Below are positions 43,065 through 53,839 of a DNA stretch of 64,000 nt, piece by piece; position 1 is the stretch's first letter, and each line of letters begins with the position of its first letter. The DNA lies in the NCBI GenBank assembly GCA_963681505.1, contig OY811975.1, forward strand, positions 6,935,490-6,999,489. Reading direction: 5' to 3'. The position numbers were made by a program, and so were the translations under genes. This stretch comes from Eunapius fragilis. Lineage: Eukaryota; Porifera; Demospongiae; Spongillida; Spongillidae. The notes beneath the pieces were generated by a model, which saw nothing but the letters and a program-made list of their open reading frames with translations, was not told the DNA's origin and ran no database searches.

Positions 43065-43480
43065 CCTGCCATGCAAGTGCAGTGGGCGGACGCGACCAAG
43101 CCAGATGACCGCGCAATGATCCACGCTTCGTGGGCCTGGTCTGCAGTGCGTTGACTAGGGTTAACGTTGGCTTTTAACAAACAGCACTTTTGGTACCCTT
43201 GGCCGAACCCCGTTGCAAACACAGTCCTCACGAAGCCCGATTCAAAGTTGTTGTAGGCATCAAGTTGCTTCCAAGATAACAGCTGCTCTTGACTATAAGT
43301 TCCCGGGCGATTGATGAAATAGCCAAAGGTATGGCCATACTCTATACGCGGCCACAACGTCATATCGTCGCTGAAACGATGATCGTTATCCTTCATGAAA
43401 GGGTCATCACTTAGTGTCAGCCCTACCGACTCTAGTTTTTGCTTGTAATGCTCCTTTTCGCTTGCAATCTGCCCATCCAT
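43065..43480 (-). pseudogene. SWIM-type / YqaJ-associated protein, 5' exon
   Basis: Minus-strand frame from ATG at 43,480 (MDGQIASEKEHYKQKLE). Its C-terminal half reads KANVNPSQRTADQAHEAW and ends AHCTCMAG, the first half of a SWIM zinc finger (CxC…CxH). It stops exactly at a consensus donor (GG|GTAAGTT, exon end 43,065), so the protein should continue in a further exon with the rest of SWIM and, in the relatives I remember, a YqaJ-like nuclease domain. That exon is absent: THAP exon 2 lies there instead. Confidence 0.7.
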
Positions 43481-43571
43481 TACAATTTACCATACGTCTC
43501 TATAATGTTTTGCCCTCCAAAGAATTTTCACGTGACTTTCACGTGACGCGCGGTTTCACACCGAAATCACC

Positions 43572-44857
43572 TTTCTAGGTTTGAGTGCTCTACTCCGAGC
43601 CTTTGGTACTAAACTGTGCGCAATAGATAGAAATTACTCATAAGGTAAACTGCCATATTAGAACAGGTTGGCCTTATTGGAACAGGGGAGGGGGGGGGGG
43701 GGGGGTCAGAATAACCGCAGCCTATAACCACAGTTGATAATACCCTTTAGCGAACTACGCCCCTAAGTAGCTAATTTGTTTTCACGTACGTACAAAAGCT
43801 AGTTAGTAAACCTCTTATTTCTTGGAGGCCAAGCGTGGAAGAAATGGCTGGCAACGAAAGGGAAAGAGCCTATCCCAGTTAATAGTAAAGATGTCACGAT
43901 GGACTTATGTAAACGATATCGCTCCACAGAACCGACCCGTTTTTGGGGTCAAAGGAAGTAGACCTAGCATTTGGTAAATGTAGAGCCAAACTGCAGTGCC
44001 CAGGACACGTCACCACTGATCTGAACGCCATAAAAATCATAGCCGATTCAGATTGTGTACCCGATATACGCGCATCTATCAATAATTTTCCAATAGTATT
44101 TATTACAATAATTAGACTAAGTATAGGTAAACAAGTTTTGTTTTGCTGAATTCCAGCGATTCTCAGGGGGCTGTAGAAGAGGTAGGGATTTGAAACTCAT
44201 TCTTTCTTGCGTAGATTTGTGTTATAACCGTAATTTAGCGATGCCAATTTCCACCATGCAAGCTATGGCTCATTTAGTACTCACTTCCGGTAATTTTCAA
44301 TGGAGGTCACGAAGCCTCTCTTTGACTTGAAGTAGCTCTTCCGCGTAACCACTTATAGCAAAGTTTTAAGCTTAAAATCGATGTCTCATGACTCATGAAT
44401 AGAAAGATGGGGAAAAGGAGGGCTATTGCTAGCTCTTGCAATGCATGGCGTTTTTAAAATCACTACCCCTCGAACTAACAGAATGTGACATAGTTTAGGT
44501 ACTTTCACATCATTTCACGTAATGTACTTCCGCATATCCAAATATCTGCAGTAAAAATTGTGACTGGTTTATACGAAGGTTAAGAGAGGTAGGTATTTTT
44601 GAAAATCTAGTTCTCGATAGTTTAAAGACGATAATACTTCAAATTTGCCTGGATCATGAAGCTTTGAGCGCTCTTTCACGCAGTATTGTATCTAACATCG
44701 TACGCAATATCTAAATTAAGGATGTACTGCTTTTTAATTAGAGTAAAAAGTCAACGTTGTTTATTGTACTCTTCCAATGACGGGTCCTCCTCGCAAATGT
44801 CAAAAAACGTTGCAGGCAAGCAATTTCTATCTACCTTGTAACTTTTAGGACGATCTG
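43572..44857. other. No supported gene
   Basis: Contains a 16-nt G run at 43,690-43,705. A short block at 43,643-43,669 (GGTAAACTGCCATATTAGAA) recurs inverted at 53,017-53,043. ORFs at 43,894-44,149 are unrecognised. Confidence 0.5.
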
Positions 44858-45719
44858 CAGGGGCGGATGCAGGATTTAGGCCATGGGGGGTCCGACATGA
44901 ATAATTGATGAGGGGAAGGGGCGCGCGCGAAGCGCGCGAAAAATTTTTTGGTGCGCATTCCAATTTTTCCACAGATTGTACATGTAAAGGGGCCGGGGAT
45001 TGGAAACTAAGGCAATCAACACCAATAAATGAGTGACACTCCGTTACATTCTGCCGGGTTTCCAGGCTATTGTAGTCTTATGGATTTAAATGGCTGTGTT
45101 GTTACATGCATGCGGTTTCCTTTGCTATTTGAACCACTTAAAATTTACCGAAAAATTGTTTTACACACATTCCACAGATTGTACATTTAGGGGGATTAGA
45201 AACGGAAACAATCTTAACCAATAAATGCGTGCCACTCCGTTACGTTCTGGTTTCCAGACTATTGTGGTTTTGCGGATTTATACGGCTAGTGTGTTTCGTC
45301 GCAGATTTGCATTGTACGTTACATGCGCCGGCTTAGTTTCTTTGTTAAAATTTATAATTTAAATTTTACATTTGCAATGGTCTTGCAGCAAGATGTTGAT
45401 GGGTACTAATAATAGAGCACGAATCAAAATAACTGCATGCGGAAAGAATCGCTCTATATTACGACCATGGGTTAGCATTTTGGAATACATTTATCTTACG
45501 TATAAATACCAGCCTACTACGTATCTCGCAATTTACAGAACTAAAATATAGTACTAACCAATGAATAAGCAATAAGATAAGCTATTTAGCAACTTCACGA
45601 AGTGCACTCCGTAGAAATGTATATCTCACGTGCGACACGTCATATGCTAATTATATTCATATTCAGGTTCGAGGGGGGGGGTCCAGACACCCTGGACCCC
45701 CCCCCTGGATCCGCCACTG
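44858..45719. mobile_element. Non-autonomous DNA element, 862 bp, ATCTG target duplication
   Basis: The left end CAGGGGCGGATGCAGG and right end CCTGGATCCGCCACTG are inverted repeats (CAGKGGCGGATSCAGG). ATCTG precedes (44,853-44,857) and follows (45,720-45,724) the element. Inside, a ~205-bp segment is tandemly repeated: CCACAGATTGTACAT at about 44,970 and 45,172, with GCCACTCCGTTACGTTCTG-like sequence in both. A GCGCGCGCGAAGCGCGCG palindrome lies at about 44,921-44,938. There is no transposase. The termini resemble common hAT-type non-autonomous families, but hATs usually give 8-bp duplications, so the superfamily is open. Confidence 0.85.
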
Positions 45720-45724
45720 ATCTG

Positions 45725-46085
45725 GCTATGCGCAATCGCTCATTTTCAGCTCGCCGTTGAATGTGTCACAGCTACGTCATTGCTTGTCGTATTAAAACAG
45801 AATTTGGTTTTCATAGAAAGGAATCAATACTCTGTTAGAAGATGTAGAAATTGGATTTATAATACACTTCTTTGTAGAATTATGTAATCCAATCAACCTT
45901 CGAGTCACATAAATACGCCCTTTTTTAAGGGTGTATACTCGGGTCCTATGTATAAACACATTGCATCGTTGTATTGATCTATGAGCGCTATTATATGCAA
46001 CTTTCAGAATTTTTGGACTGTGCGCAATAATTTATTTTTGCCACAGACCAAGTTTATAGGATTGCGGGAGATGCGTTAACCATGC
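45725..46085. other. No gene
   Basis: AT-rich flank without recognisable features. Confidence 0.5.
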
Positions 46086-46890
46086 ATGCAAAGACCGTTT
46101 TTTAAAAATCAACCTAAAACTAACAATATTGATACCATGAGAAATAAAAAAATGTATGATATACCTATCAGAAAATGCATATACTATTGTCTTCTTAATA
46201 ATGTTTCTATTGAAACTGCTGCAACAGTAATAGAAATGGTAGTTAAAGAAATGACTGGAGATTGCGTACAAAGCCTTCCAAGTGTGGCTACAATCAGTCG
46301 TATGGCCTATGAGATGGGTGTGTTAAGTGACATCCAGTCTGGAGAACACTTTGTTACACAAGATAACATAACATTAGCATGGGATGCAACATGTATTGAT
46401 GGTTCACATATCAATGAGGTACATATATGTGCCCCTGGAGGAAAAGCTAATGTGTTGCAGATTAATGGTGGAAAAACGGATGATTATTATACCCACATTG
46501 CCAATTCGATAAATGATGCTGTTATGGCATATTCAGCCTGCGTTAATTTAGATGTAGTTTCAAAAATTAGCTCATAATCATTTACAATGTACTATGAGTG
46601 ATAGGGTTAGTGTCAATCACTTGTATGGTTAAAACTAGAAGAACTGTTTCAGCACACACTTTTAGAGTTAAAATGTAATGTGCATCCACTGGATGGTATA
46701 TCATATAAGATTAGAAGTACTATATGACAATGACAATGGGATACAAAGTTGCACATTTGGCAGTGATTGTGCAGTGGCTTTAAGGTAGGAAGTCCGGAAG
46801 TTTCAAAAACGCTCAATTTTTTTCTACACTGGAGAGGTATGCGTTGTGATGTCAAATTTGAATTTGTTTGATTTTTTTCCAAACTTTTTT
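46086..46890 (+). pseudogene. Transposase-like gene remnant
   Basis: The 163-codon frame (46,086-46,577) contains LPSVATISRMAYEMGVLSD, then ITLAWDATCIDGSHINEVH and INGGKTDDYYTHI. The WDATxxDGxHxNEVH and GGxxxDYxxHI motifs recall DDE-type proteins of repetitive origin seen in cnidarians and sponges (from memory; superfamily not certain). After the stop, similarity continues in broken frames to about 46,890: SDRVSVNHL, then KCNVHPLDGI, the latter a recurrent motif of the same proteins. It is probably a decayed copy. Confidence 0.55.
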
Positions 46891-47340
46891 GGATGAAAAA
46901 TAATAATGAAAGTTCGAAATGCAGTTGCTATGTCTTGACTCCGTATCATCTTTGCAACTTATTATTATGGAATTTAAATGATGTCGTATATATATATACA
47001 CAATTAACTTTTGCATAATTTATAAAATCAGCAGGTACATATCTTAAAGCATACCTGAAAGATAGAAAATCACAACAAAAAAATATAGCTAACTTTGTAT
47101 GTCGCAAATTTCTGTTTTAAAAATTCAGGGAGATCTTAGCATTTGGATCCATCTTTTGTACGAGACAGAATTCCGATATTGCATTCCGTTCAAAACATAC
47201 GAAATATTCCTATTAAAAATCTACCCAGAGATTGTTTACACAATGTAATTTATTCATAGCACTTAGACTCGTATCCAGCCCCTCCATGGGTTGATTAGGT
47301 CATAGCTACAGTGATGACGAGACCAGAAATTTCTATTTAT
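46891..47340. other. No gene
   Basis: AT-rich sequence. Nothing is supported. Confidence 0.5.
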
Positions 47341-47346
47341 AAGAAA

Positions 47347-47534
47347 GGGGGCGTCTCCTAACTATTATGGAAAAGTTAGCGTCATTTTGACATTGAGTCA
47401 GGCTCGTGACATTTTGACCAAAAAAATGGCGTCGGACTCCGATATCAATGACGTTATGGGGGAGGGGGGGGGGGGGGGGGGAATGAAACTTCACAATGAC
47501 GTTAACTTTTCCAAAATAGTTTGGAGACGCTCCC
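47347..47534. mobile_element. 188-bp MITE with ~40-bp TIRs
   Basis: The left end GGGGCGTCTCC…GAAAAGTTAGCGTCATTTTG and the right end CAATGACGTTAACTTTTCC…GGAGACGCTCCC are inverted repeats with a few mismatches. An 18-nt G run (47,464-47,481) lies inside. A fragment of one end recurs at 50,904-50,942. Confidence 0.8.
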
Positions 47535-48710
47535 TATAATACGTGGATATGACTTGACCAACATCGTTCCCACGACAGCGCACAGTGGTAACAGGTAGAC
47601 GGCTTACTTATTCATTTGATAACATTGGTGTATGTGCATAAAAAATGGTTGTGAACACAGAATTACTACTTTTGCTAGTTCAAGTGAACATATCTGGTCT
47701 AAGCAAAAAACTGTTAGCTTTATGCTACAAACTGCTTTTTTGTCAGTTTGCTGGATGTACATATGCAAAATACTCCCGTGTCCTTAAGTATGGATTAGGG
47801 TTGTGCAGCATGTGTCAGCAAAAATACATATTACAAAACCATTCAGAAACTTGTACCTATTGTAAACTTGTTTACTTAATACACAATGAAGACTGGAAAT
47901 GCAGTCACATGCAGGGATGGAGTATGGTTAACTAGAGGATACTTTAGTATGAATTCTACAGCTACTTTAAAAAAACTACACAAATCACTCTTTGTTATAT
48001 TACATTGCCTGGTATGGCGTAGCAACATAAATCACAACGTGATCAGCATTTAAAATAGCATGAGAGGGAATGTATAAAATGTTTATTTTCTACTATACTA
48101 TAGTGATGAAGTTCGTGATATATACTTCCTAATACGCATTGCATATGCATATGGATGTAATGACACCACTTTACCAGTTTTCATTAAGCATATGGGGAGA
48201 CGGATGATTTTTCTGGACACTTCACAGTCTTGGAAATAAAATCTTCATTGTGTGCTCAATTGAAAGAATTTGATGGACAAATCTCTGAGTGATGTTGTAT
48301 GGACATGTATATGTATAACTGTAAAATCAATGGAACCACATTTACCATTGACTTGTGCTAAGTTATTCCTTTTGCATTTTGATTTATTAAACTATTTGTA
48401 AATTCTTATAGAGAGGCGGGATTTGATTGTGTCCAAGTATGTCTAGTTGGTTAGAAAGTCGAAGCTAGCGGTTAGCTCCCACAAAAGGCCTGGGTACGAG
48501 ACTAACCGCACAGACGAACCGAAGATGATGACCGACCATCACTGGGTTACCCATCACGATCATACAGCCTTCATACAACGTATGTTATTCCGGGCAATTG
48601 CAGGCACAGGCCCATAATTGCCCGGTTATAATGAACCTAAAATATGCTGGATCCGCCAGGTCAAGAAAATTGTCCAGGGTGCCTCCATATGAAGTTAGTC
48701 GTGTCCTGGG

Positions 48711-48724
<14 letters not shown>
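47535..48724. other. No supported gene
   Basis: A 96-codon frame (47,645-47,935) contains several Cys pairs (CSMCQQ, CTYCK) that could be a zinc-binding fragment, but I recognise no family. Confidence 0.4.
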
Positions 48725-48741
<17 letters not shown>

Positions 48742-48743
48742 GG
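48725..48743. repeat. Poly(G) run, 19 nt
   Basis: Pure G run following GTGTGTGTGTGT. Confidence 0.95.
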
Positions 48744-49283
48744 TGCGTACAACGTACTGTCCAGAGGGTTGTGTGCTCACATGAGCTGACCAGGGTAGAT
48801 GTATTTTATAACGTGTCTTCCGTGGGGGTGTACGATTATTAAATGTAATAGCCCAACGTACGTACATCCAAGATGGCTACTGTCCCCTTCAGTTGATGCA
48901 TAAAAATACCTGTGTCTTGGATTACCTGTTCATTATCCCTTTGATCAGCCTTGGGGGTTATTGTAGTGTTATTTTCTTTGTGACAAACATAGTGTGAAGA
49001 GGGATACATAACGTGGGAGGAGGGGGTGGTTATTGGCTTTATATAGGAAACACTAGGACTAGGAGGGAATTATTCCCCAGGTTACCCTGCATCTGTCGTA
49101 AACGGGTTGTTAAACATCTCTCCTCCTGATGCATCTATAGCTGAGGTCATGTGTACAATGCATGGCAGGGAGGAATCACCTCCTCTCTCTCTCTCTCTCC
49201 TGTTCCCTTTCTCCATTTCACTCACTCCCTCTTTCACCTTCCATCCCCCTCTGATCTCCATGTCCCTTCTGTCCCTTCCTCCA

Positions 49284-49720
49284 GGCATCTGCTTGGAACC
49301 TCACTCCCCAGATAGCAGCCAATGGCATCCTTACCCATGACCCCCACCAGCAGTCCCCATCCAGAAGTCCTAGGACATGGAGAGGGAGACCCAAGGACCT
49401 CCACCATCAAGGCCCAGAGCGGACCCAATCTCATGACCTCCGGCAGTCCCTCTCCCCAGTCTACAGCACACAAGCCTGGAGCGAGGCCACCAATGGGGTG
49501 GCAGATGAGTTGGTGGTGCTGCGTTCTGTGACGACCTTGTTATCTATATGCAGACAGCAGCCCCGGGAGTCCCTGTCCTGACACCTCTGGATCAGCAAAC
49601 ATAGTGGAGGCAGACAAGGCTGTAGTGGTGAAGCAGGGGATGGCTTCAGCACCAGTAGTTGCCATGATAACAGCAGCTGCTTTGTTGACATCGGACACCA
49701 GAGGCAAAGAGCGTGCCACC
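49284..49720 (+). CDS. Possible exon(s) of an unknown gene
   Basis: After a pyrimidine-rich tract ending TTCCTCCAG, a frame starting ASAWNLTPQIAANGILTHD stays open for about 92 codons to 49,578. It is rich in Ser, Pro and Gln. An overlapping second frame from about 49,553 (SSPGSPCPDTSGSANIVEAD) continues to a stop at about 49,720 (TSDTRGKERAT). The two could be consecutive exons or one exon with an indel. No domain is recognised. The strong acceptor and coding-like composition are the only support. Confidence 0.3.
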
Positions 49721-49967
49721 TAGGATGATTGGACAGTATGAACAAGGTAGTCCACACACTCTCACATGGTCCCATGGTCTACACACTGCCGGGTATATGT
49801 ATCATTTCCGAGTTAACGCAAGGAGACAAGTATAAAACAAGAGCGGGCCCAGCAGCATGTATAGAGGTTGTGCAATGGGCGGAGCGAAGTGATGTTATTT
49901 GTCTGATCCACTATTTTGAGTGTCGAAAGCAATAGTGTGGATAAGGCTTGTTGTGGGGTGAGTGGGC

Positions 49968-49983
49968 GGGGGGGGGGGGGGGG
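49968..49983. repeat. Poly(G) run, 16 nt
   Basis: Pure G run in a G-rich context. Confidence 0.95.
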
Positions 49984-50149
49984 TGCCTTGTATGTACATT
50001 ACACATGATCCATGCACCCCTACTACTAGCAATGGGTCTATTGAGTGTGCATAGAAATATTTGTCAGGCTATAAATGTATACTGTCCCCATGCAGGCATC
50101 AAGTCATTGCAGACATACATTTCTAGAAGTACTGACTGACCAGACAACC

Positions 50150-50715
50150 CTCAGTCCCCACGACACACACCTTGTTCCCCTACAGTACCCCGGATGGCTC
50201 ACGTCTCTTGACGGCTCACGTCTCTTCCCCCACGACACACACCTTGTTCCCCTACAGTACCCCGGATGGCTCACGTCTCTTGACGGCTCACGTCTCTTCC
50301 CCCAGGACACACACCTTGTTACCCTACAGTACCCCGGATGGCTCACGTCTCTTGACGGCTCACATCTCTTCCCCCACGACACACACCTTGTTCCCCTACA
50401 GTACCCCGGATGGCTCACGTCTCTTGACGGCTCACGTCTCTTCCCCCAGGACACACACCTTGTTACCCTACAGTACCCCGGATGGCTCACGTCTCTTGAC
50501 GGCTCACATCTCTTCCCCCACGACACACACCTTGTTCCCCTACAGTACCCCGGATGGCTCACGTCTCTTGACGGCTCACGTCTCTTCCCCCACGACACAC
50601 ACCTTGTTCCCCTACAGTACCCCGGATGGCTCACGTCTCTTGACGGCTCACATCTCTCCCCCCAGGACACACACCTGTACCCCTACAGTACCCTGGACGC
50701 TCACCCCAGGACACA
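50150..50715. repeat. 72-bp minisatellite, about 7 copies
   Basis: Units start at 50,192 and every 72 bp after it (50,264, 50,336, and so on to 50,624). Each contains GGATGGCTCACGTCTCTTGA, CGGCTCACGTCTCTTCCCCC and ACACACACCTTGTT. Variants CACGACAC/CAGGACAC and GTTCCCC/GTTACCC alternate in part, giving a 144-bp super-period in the centre. Because 72 is a multiple of three, frames of 188-260 codons stay open on both strands. They are not genes. Confidence 0.95.
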
Positions 50716-50903
50716 CACCTATACCCGTAGAGTATCTCAGACAGTCCATAATGATTATCTTATTACACAGGAGACCCCCTGGAAGATGCACATTGTCATG
50801 TCACAAGCGGCTCGTTTTATGCATTTGCTATGTGTGTGTATACATGTTATATTATAACCAGTTGTATCTTTTATTAAAATAATTATTGCATATTGTATGG
50901 TGA

Positions 50904-50942
50904 CAAAATGACGTTATCTTTTCCTTGGAGACGCCCCCTTAC
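50904..50942. mobile_element. End fragment of the GGGGCGTCTCC MITE
   Basis: AAATGACGTTATCTTTTCC then GGAGACGCCCCC matches the right end of the 47,347-47,534 element. Confidence 0.7.
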
Positions 50943-51460
50943 TATATACAATCTACTCTAATATCTATGATACAATCCATGATTATATAGTCCAGAAAGC
51001 GCCTACAGATGGGCTTAGCCCTTACAGTGCACGAGGTAGAAAATCGTGGTTACTATCTAATGAACTCGGACATGCCAAGCAGTAGCTGTTGTCCGTCAGC
51101 AACGCAACTTCTTACGCGCAGACAAAAATAGCGCACATACATAACACACGCACATATAAACAACACGCGCGCGCACATTGAAACGCATACACAATCGATC
51201 GCGCGCGCAGACACATTTACCACGCATTATGAAAATTCACAACAGAGTCCGGCTAAGAATACGGACACACCATAAAAATAATTTACCTGCCAATTATATA
51301 TAGCCCACCCTTAACAGTTAACCTATAACCAATAATAAAAATGCAGATAATTAGATATACGGAACAAATGGCGGTCTTAATTTATTTGCGAAACGCTAAT
51401 GTTCTAACTATTTGGAATATGGCGTCGAAATTTTTGATGCCCCATAACTTTTCCTCGGTT
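50943..51460. other. No gene; CG/CA dinucleotide-rich patch
   Basis: Alternating purine-pyrimidine stretches (CACGCGCGCGCACA, GATCGCGCGCGCAG) at 51,160-51,210 could adopt Z-DNA. Nothing else is seen. Confidence 0.5.
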
Positions 51461-51462
51461 AA

Positions 51463-52195
51463 CATTTTGACAAAAACAAAAGCACATTTGAAATCGCCAC
51501 ATTGTCACCTATCCAACCATGGTATTACTATTTGTTTTTGAAACATAGGATTTCCTACCTTAAGTACTTTTTGCATTGTGAAAATGTTAAGCCATGCAGG
51601 GACTGTTATTTGATATGTAGGAAATCGATTCAATGTTTTATTTTGGCTGGAAATTTTTTTAAGATCAAAGATAGATTATTGTACTATCTGCAAAATATGT
51701 GTTACTGCAAAAACAGTTTGAAGACTAGCTTAATTAATGATTTACAGAATAAATCGATAATTCAGCTAAGAGTACTAGGATTGATTGGAAAATTCATAAC
51801 TGGGCCTTGGATGAAGATCCTTTACAGTAATAGCGAATGTAAGGCAAACCTTGAAATGGTTCCCATGATTAAGATGTGCACAATAACATTGCGAGACCTG
51901 ATATAGAAACCAACTTTCTTTCTAACTGCAATATCAAATGTCTTTGGAGAGAAGCTAAGTGAAGAGGATGAGACTCTACTGTGTTTGCAAGCACAATTAT
52001 CCAGTGATGAGGAATCCCAATTTAATGAAGTTATGAGCTTGGCTGTAAGAAGCCCTCTAGAAGTTCTTTGAGCATCAGCTGGAACCATACCTGCATGGTT
52101 CTCTCAATAACCCATCAAATGATATGCTAGCAAGAAGTCAAGCCGCTCCAGTGCATAGCTGTCTGAACGTACCCCAGTGTCTTTCTTATCATTAA
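51463..52195 (+). pseudogene. Decayed ORF of an unrecognised repeat-associated protein
   Basis: The frame is open from about 51,463 to a TAG at 51,904-51,906 and then continues in the same frame (GEKLSEEDETLLCLQAQL) to a TGA at 52,069. A further stretch in the next frame (HQLEPYLHGSLNNPSNDMLA) runs to about 52,195. A recognisable core is LRVLGLIGKFITGPWMK. I recall similar GPWM-containing proteins in invertebrate repeat-derived predictions but cannot name a family. One stop and one frameshift mark it as a pseudogene. Confidence 0.5.
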
Positions 52196-52840
52196 TTACC
52201 TGGGGCAATCTGATCTTTAATTTATTTGAAACATTCAAACGGACGTCAAGAAATTTAGTTTAAAGCTTACCAGCCAATGCTTCTGTCATGTCCGAGAACT
52301 TCGCGAAATGTTTAATGCATAATACATCGATAAATACACGTTACAATTTCACTAAGAAAATAGTATTTCTTCCTTAAATGCAGATTACTTGTGTAGATCT
52401 ATAACATGGCATTCTTCATATCAAATTTGGAATCGAAATGTTGAAAGACAAAAATCTTATGACCGTTTGAATATAGGCATTACCGCGATCACAGTTTTTA
52501 TAATATCTTCGCATCACTCACCATACATTGTTTTATCGGTACTTAAAGGCCGGTTTCTCCGGTTAGGATTAAGCTACAAAAAAGATAAAAACTGTTTTGA
52601 AAACCATTCAATATGGTCTTTAAACTGATGCATTTAGTTATGCATGAATGTTTGTTTGAAACGTTTTGGTAAAGTACCTACACAGTTGCAGACAGAGAAC
52701 GCAAATTATTTTTTTTGTGTGTTTAGAACTTCACTTCGGATACTTCTAGATATGTTGGCGGCGTTGCTGGTTATCTGTACGATTGAAATTATTAAAAAAG
52801 CTACGACACACCCCCTGTTCTAATTTGGCACTCATTGCGA

Positions 52841-52842
<2 letters not shown>
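52196..52842. other. No gene
   Basis: AT-rich sequence. A 79-codon frame at 52,389-52,628 is unrecognised. Confidence 0.45.

Positions 52843-52872
<30 letters not shown>
52843..52872. repeat. Poly(C) run, 30 nt
   Basis: Pure C run about 310 bp beyond the last FN3-gene exon I could place. Confidence 0.95.
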
Positions 52873-52874
<2 letters not shown>

Positions 52875-53187
52875 AGAGGTGCGAGGGGATATACAAAAAA
52901 AAAGGTGCTGGAAAACTTTTAAAACGATGGTATGGTGCGCATCCATCAGTAGTGACATTTGATGGTGTTAAAACGTCCTCCAGACGATGCGTTTGACTTG
53001 TACAGTCCGTTTAAAAACCGGTTCTAATATGGCAGTTTACCTTAGATGCCATGTACAATAATTTTATTACGCGTATAACGGAATTTAAACAATTCATGTC
53101 GCAATTGCTGGCCATGCTAAGGACAATTGTGTAGCTGAAAAATGAATAACACAAGTTGAGTGAATAGAGATGCAAACCGACGTATAC

Positions 53188-53226
53188 CTTGTATCTTGTA
53201 ATGGATTTGAAACAACAAAAACAGCT
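53188..53226 (-). CDS. FN3 receptor-like gene: short cytoplasmic exon (39 nt)
   Basis: Acceptor CTTCCAAG and donor GTATAC flank 39 nt. It joins the transmembrane exon in phase 2 and reads AVFVVSNPLQDT after the junction codon. This would be juxtamembrane cytoplasmic sequence. Later exons, below 53,188 on this strand, were not identified. Confidence 0.5.
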
Positions 53227-53275
53227 CTTGGAAGAAGAAAGCAGGTTAAACCAATGAAGTGTACAATTCACTTAC

Positions 53276-53405
53276 TTTTTATGCTTCTTTGCTAAAACCA
53301 CTGTTACAACAATTGCAATTGCCAAAAGTATGGTAAGTATTACTATTATAGGAATGAGAACAGCGGAAATAGACTCAGGATTTGCATTTGTATACAATGT
53401 AAGAG
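53276..53405 (-). CDS. FN3 receptor-like gene: transmembrane exon
   Basis: Acceptor CAATCTAG, donor GTAAGTG. It encodes a short stalk (LTLYTNANPESIS) and one hydrophobic helix (AVLIPIIVILTILLAIAIVV) followed by KKHKK, a stop-transfer signal. The gene is thus a type I membrane protein with an extracellular FN3 array. Phases fit: phase 1 in, phase 2 out. Confidence 0.75.
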
Positions 53406-53470
53406 CTAGATTGGGAGGGGGAGGGATAGAAATCGATATTAGCACTCACATTATTCGTCTGTGTGATTAC

Positions 53471-53773
53471 TTTGCAGACTTGCGGCAACTTTCGTTGTGC
53501 AATTGACATATACATTTTGGAACAGATTAATACTTTTTGACTGTCCGACGATCCTGATTTCAGCAACAATCAAGAATACATATGATACTGTCAGATTGAG
53601 GTTGGTAATGACAATCTGCGTAACAGTAGCTGGAATGTGTGGAATCATTAATCCATCCGGATAGTATAGTGTGTATTCAACAAGGATACCATCTGAAGGG
53701 AGTGAAACTGGTTTCCAAAATATCTGGGCAATTGAGTCGTTTATTGCAACAGCATAAACCCAGGAAATATTTA
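53471..53773 (-). CDS. FN3 receptor-like gene: membrane-proximal FN3 exon
   Basis: The 303-nt exon (phase 1-1, acceptor CTACATAG, donor GTAATC) encodes one divergent FN3 domain: SIAQIFWKPVSLPSDG has the conserved Trp and SYVFLIVAE the conserved Tyr. It ends NCTTKVAASLQ. FN3 domains are ~90-residue beta sandwiches used in adhesion and receptor ectodomains. Confidence 0.75.
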
Positions 53774-53839
53774 CTATGTAGGAATAAACCAATGTTCATG
53801 CATGAATACACCTCAATATTAGTTCTATAGGCAACTTAC

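Larger units (their letters stand above)
42524..43571. mobile_element. Compact ~1.05-kb element with inverted ends and two converging gene starts
   Basis: TGATTTCGGTGTGAA at 42,526-42,540 is exactly mirrored at 43,555-43,569, and GGAGGGCAA near 42,588 is mirrored at about 43,511. Just inside each end starts a gene reading inward: a THAP protein on the plus strand (42,609) and a SWIM/YqaJ-type protein on the minus strand (43,480). Each gene is cut short where they meet, so this looks like an internally deleted copy of a larger two-gene transposon. The target duplication could not be fixed. Confidence 0.65.

Noticed and set aside
50075-50882. Three long open frames (260, 236 and 188 codons) on both strands
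   Set aside because: They are translations of the 72-bp minisatellite, whose unit is a multiple of three, so all frames stay open without selection.
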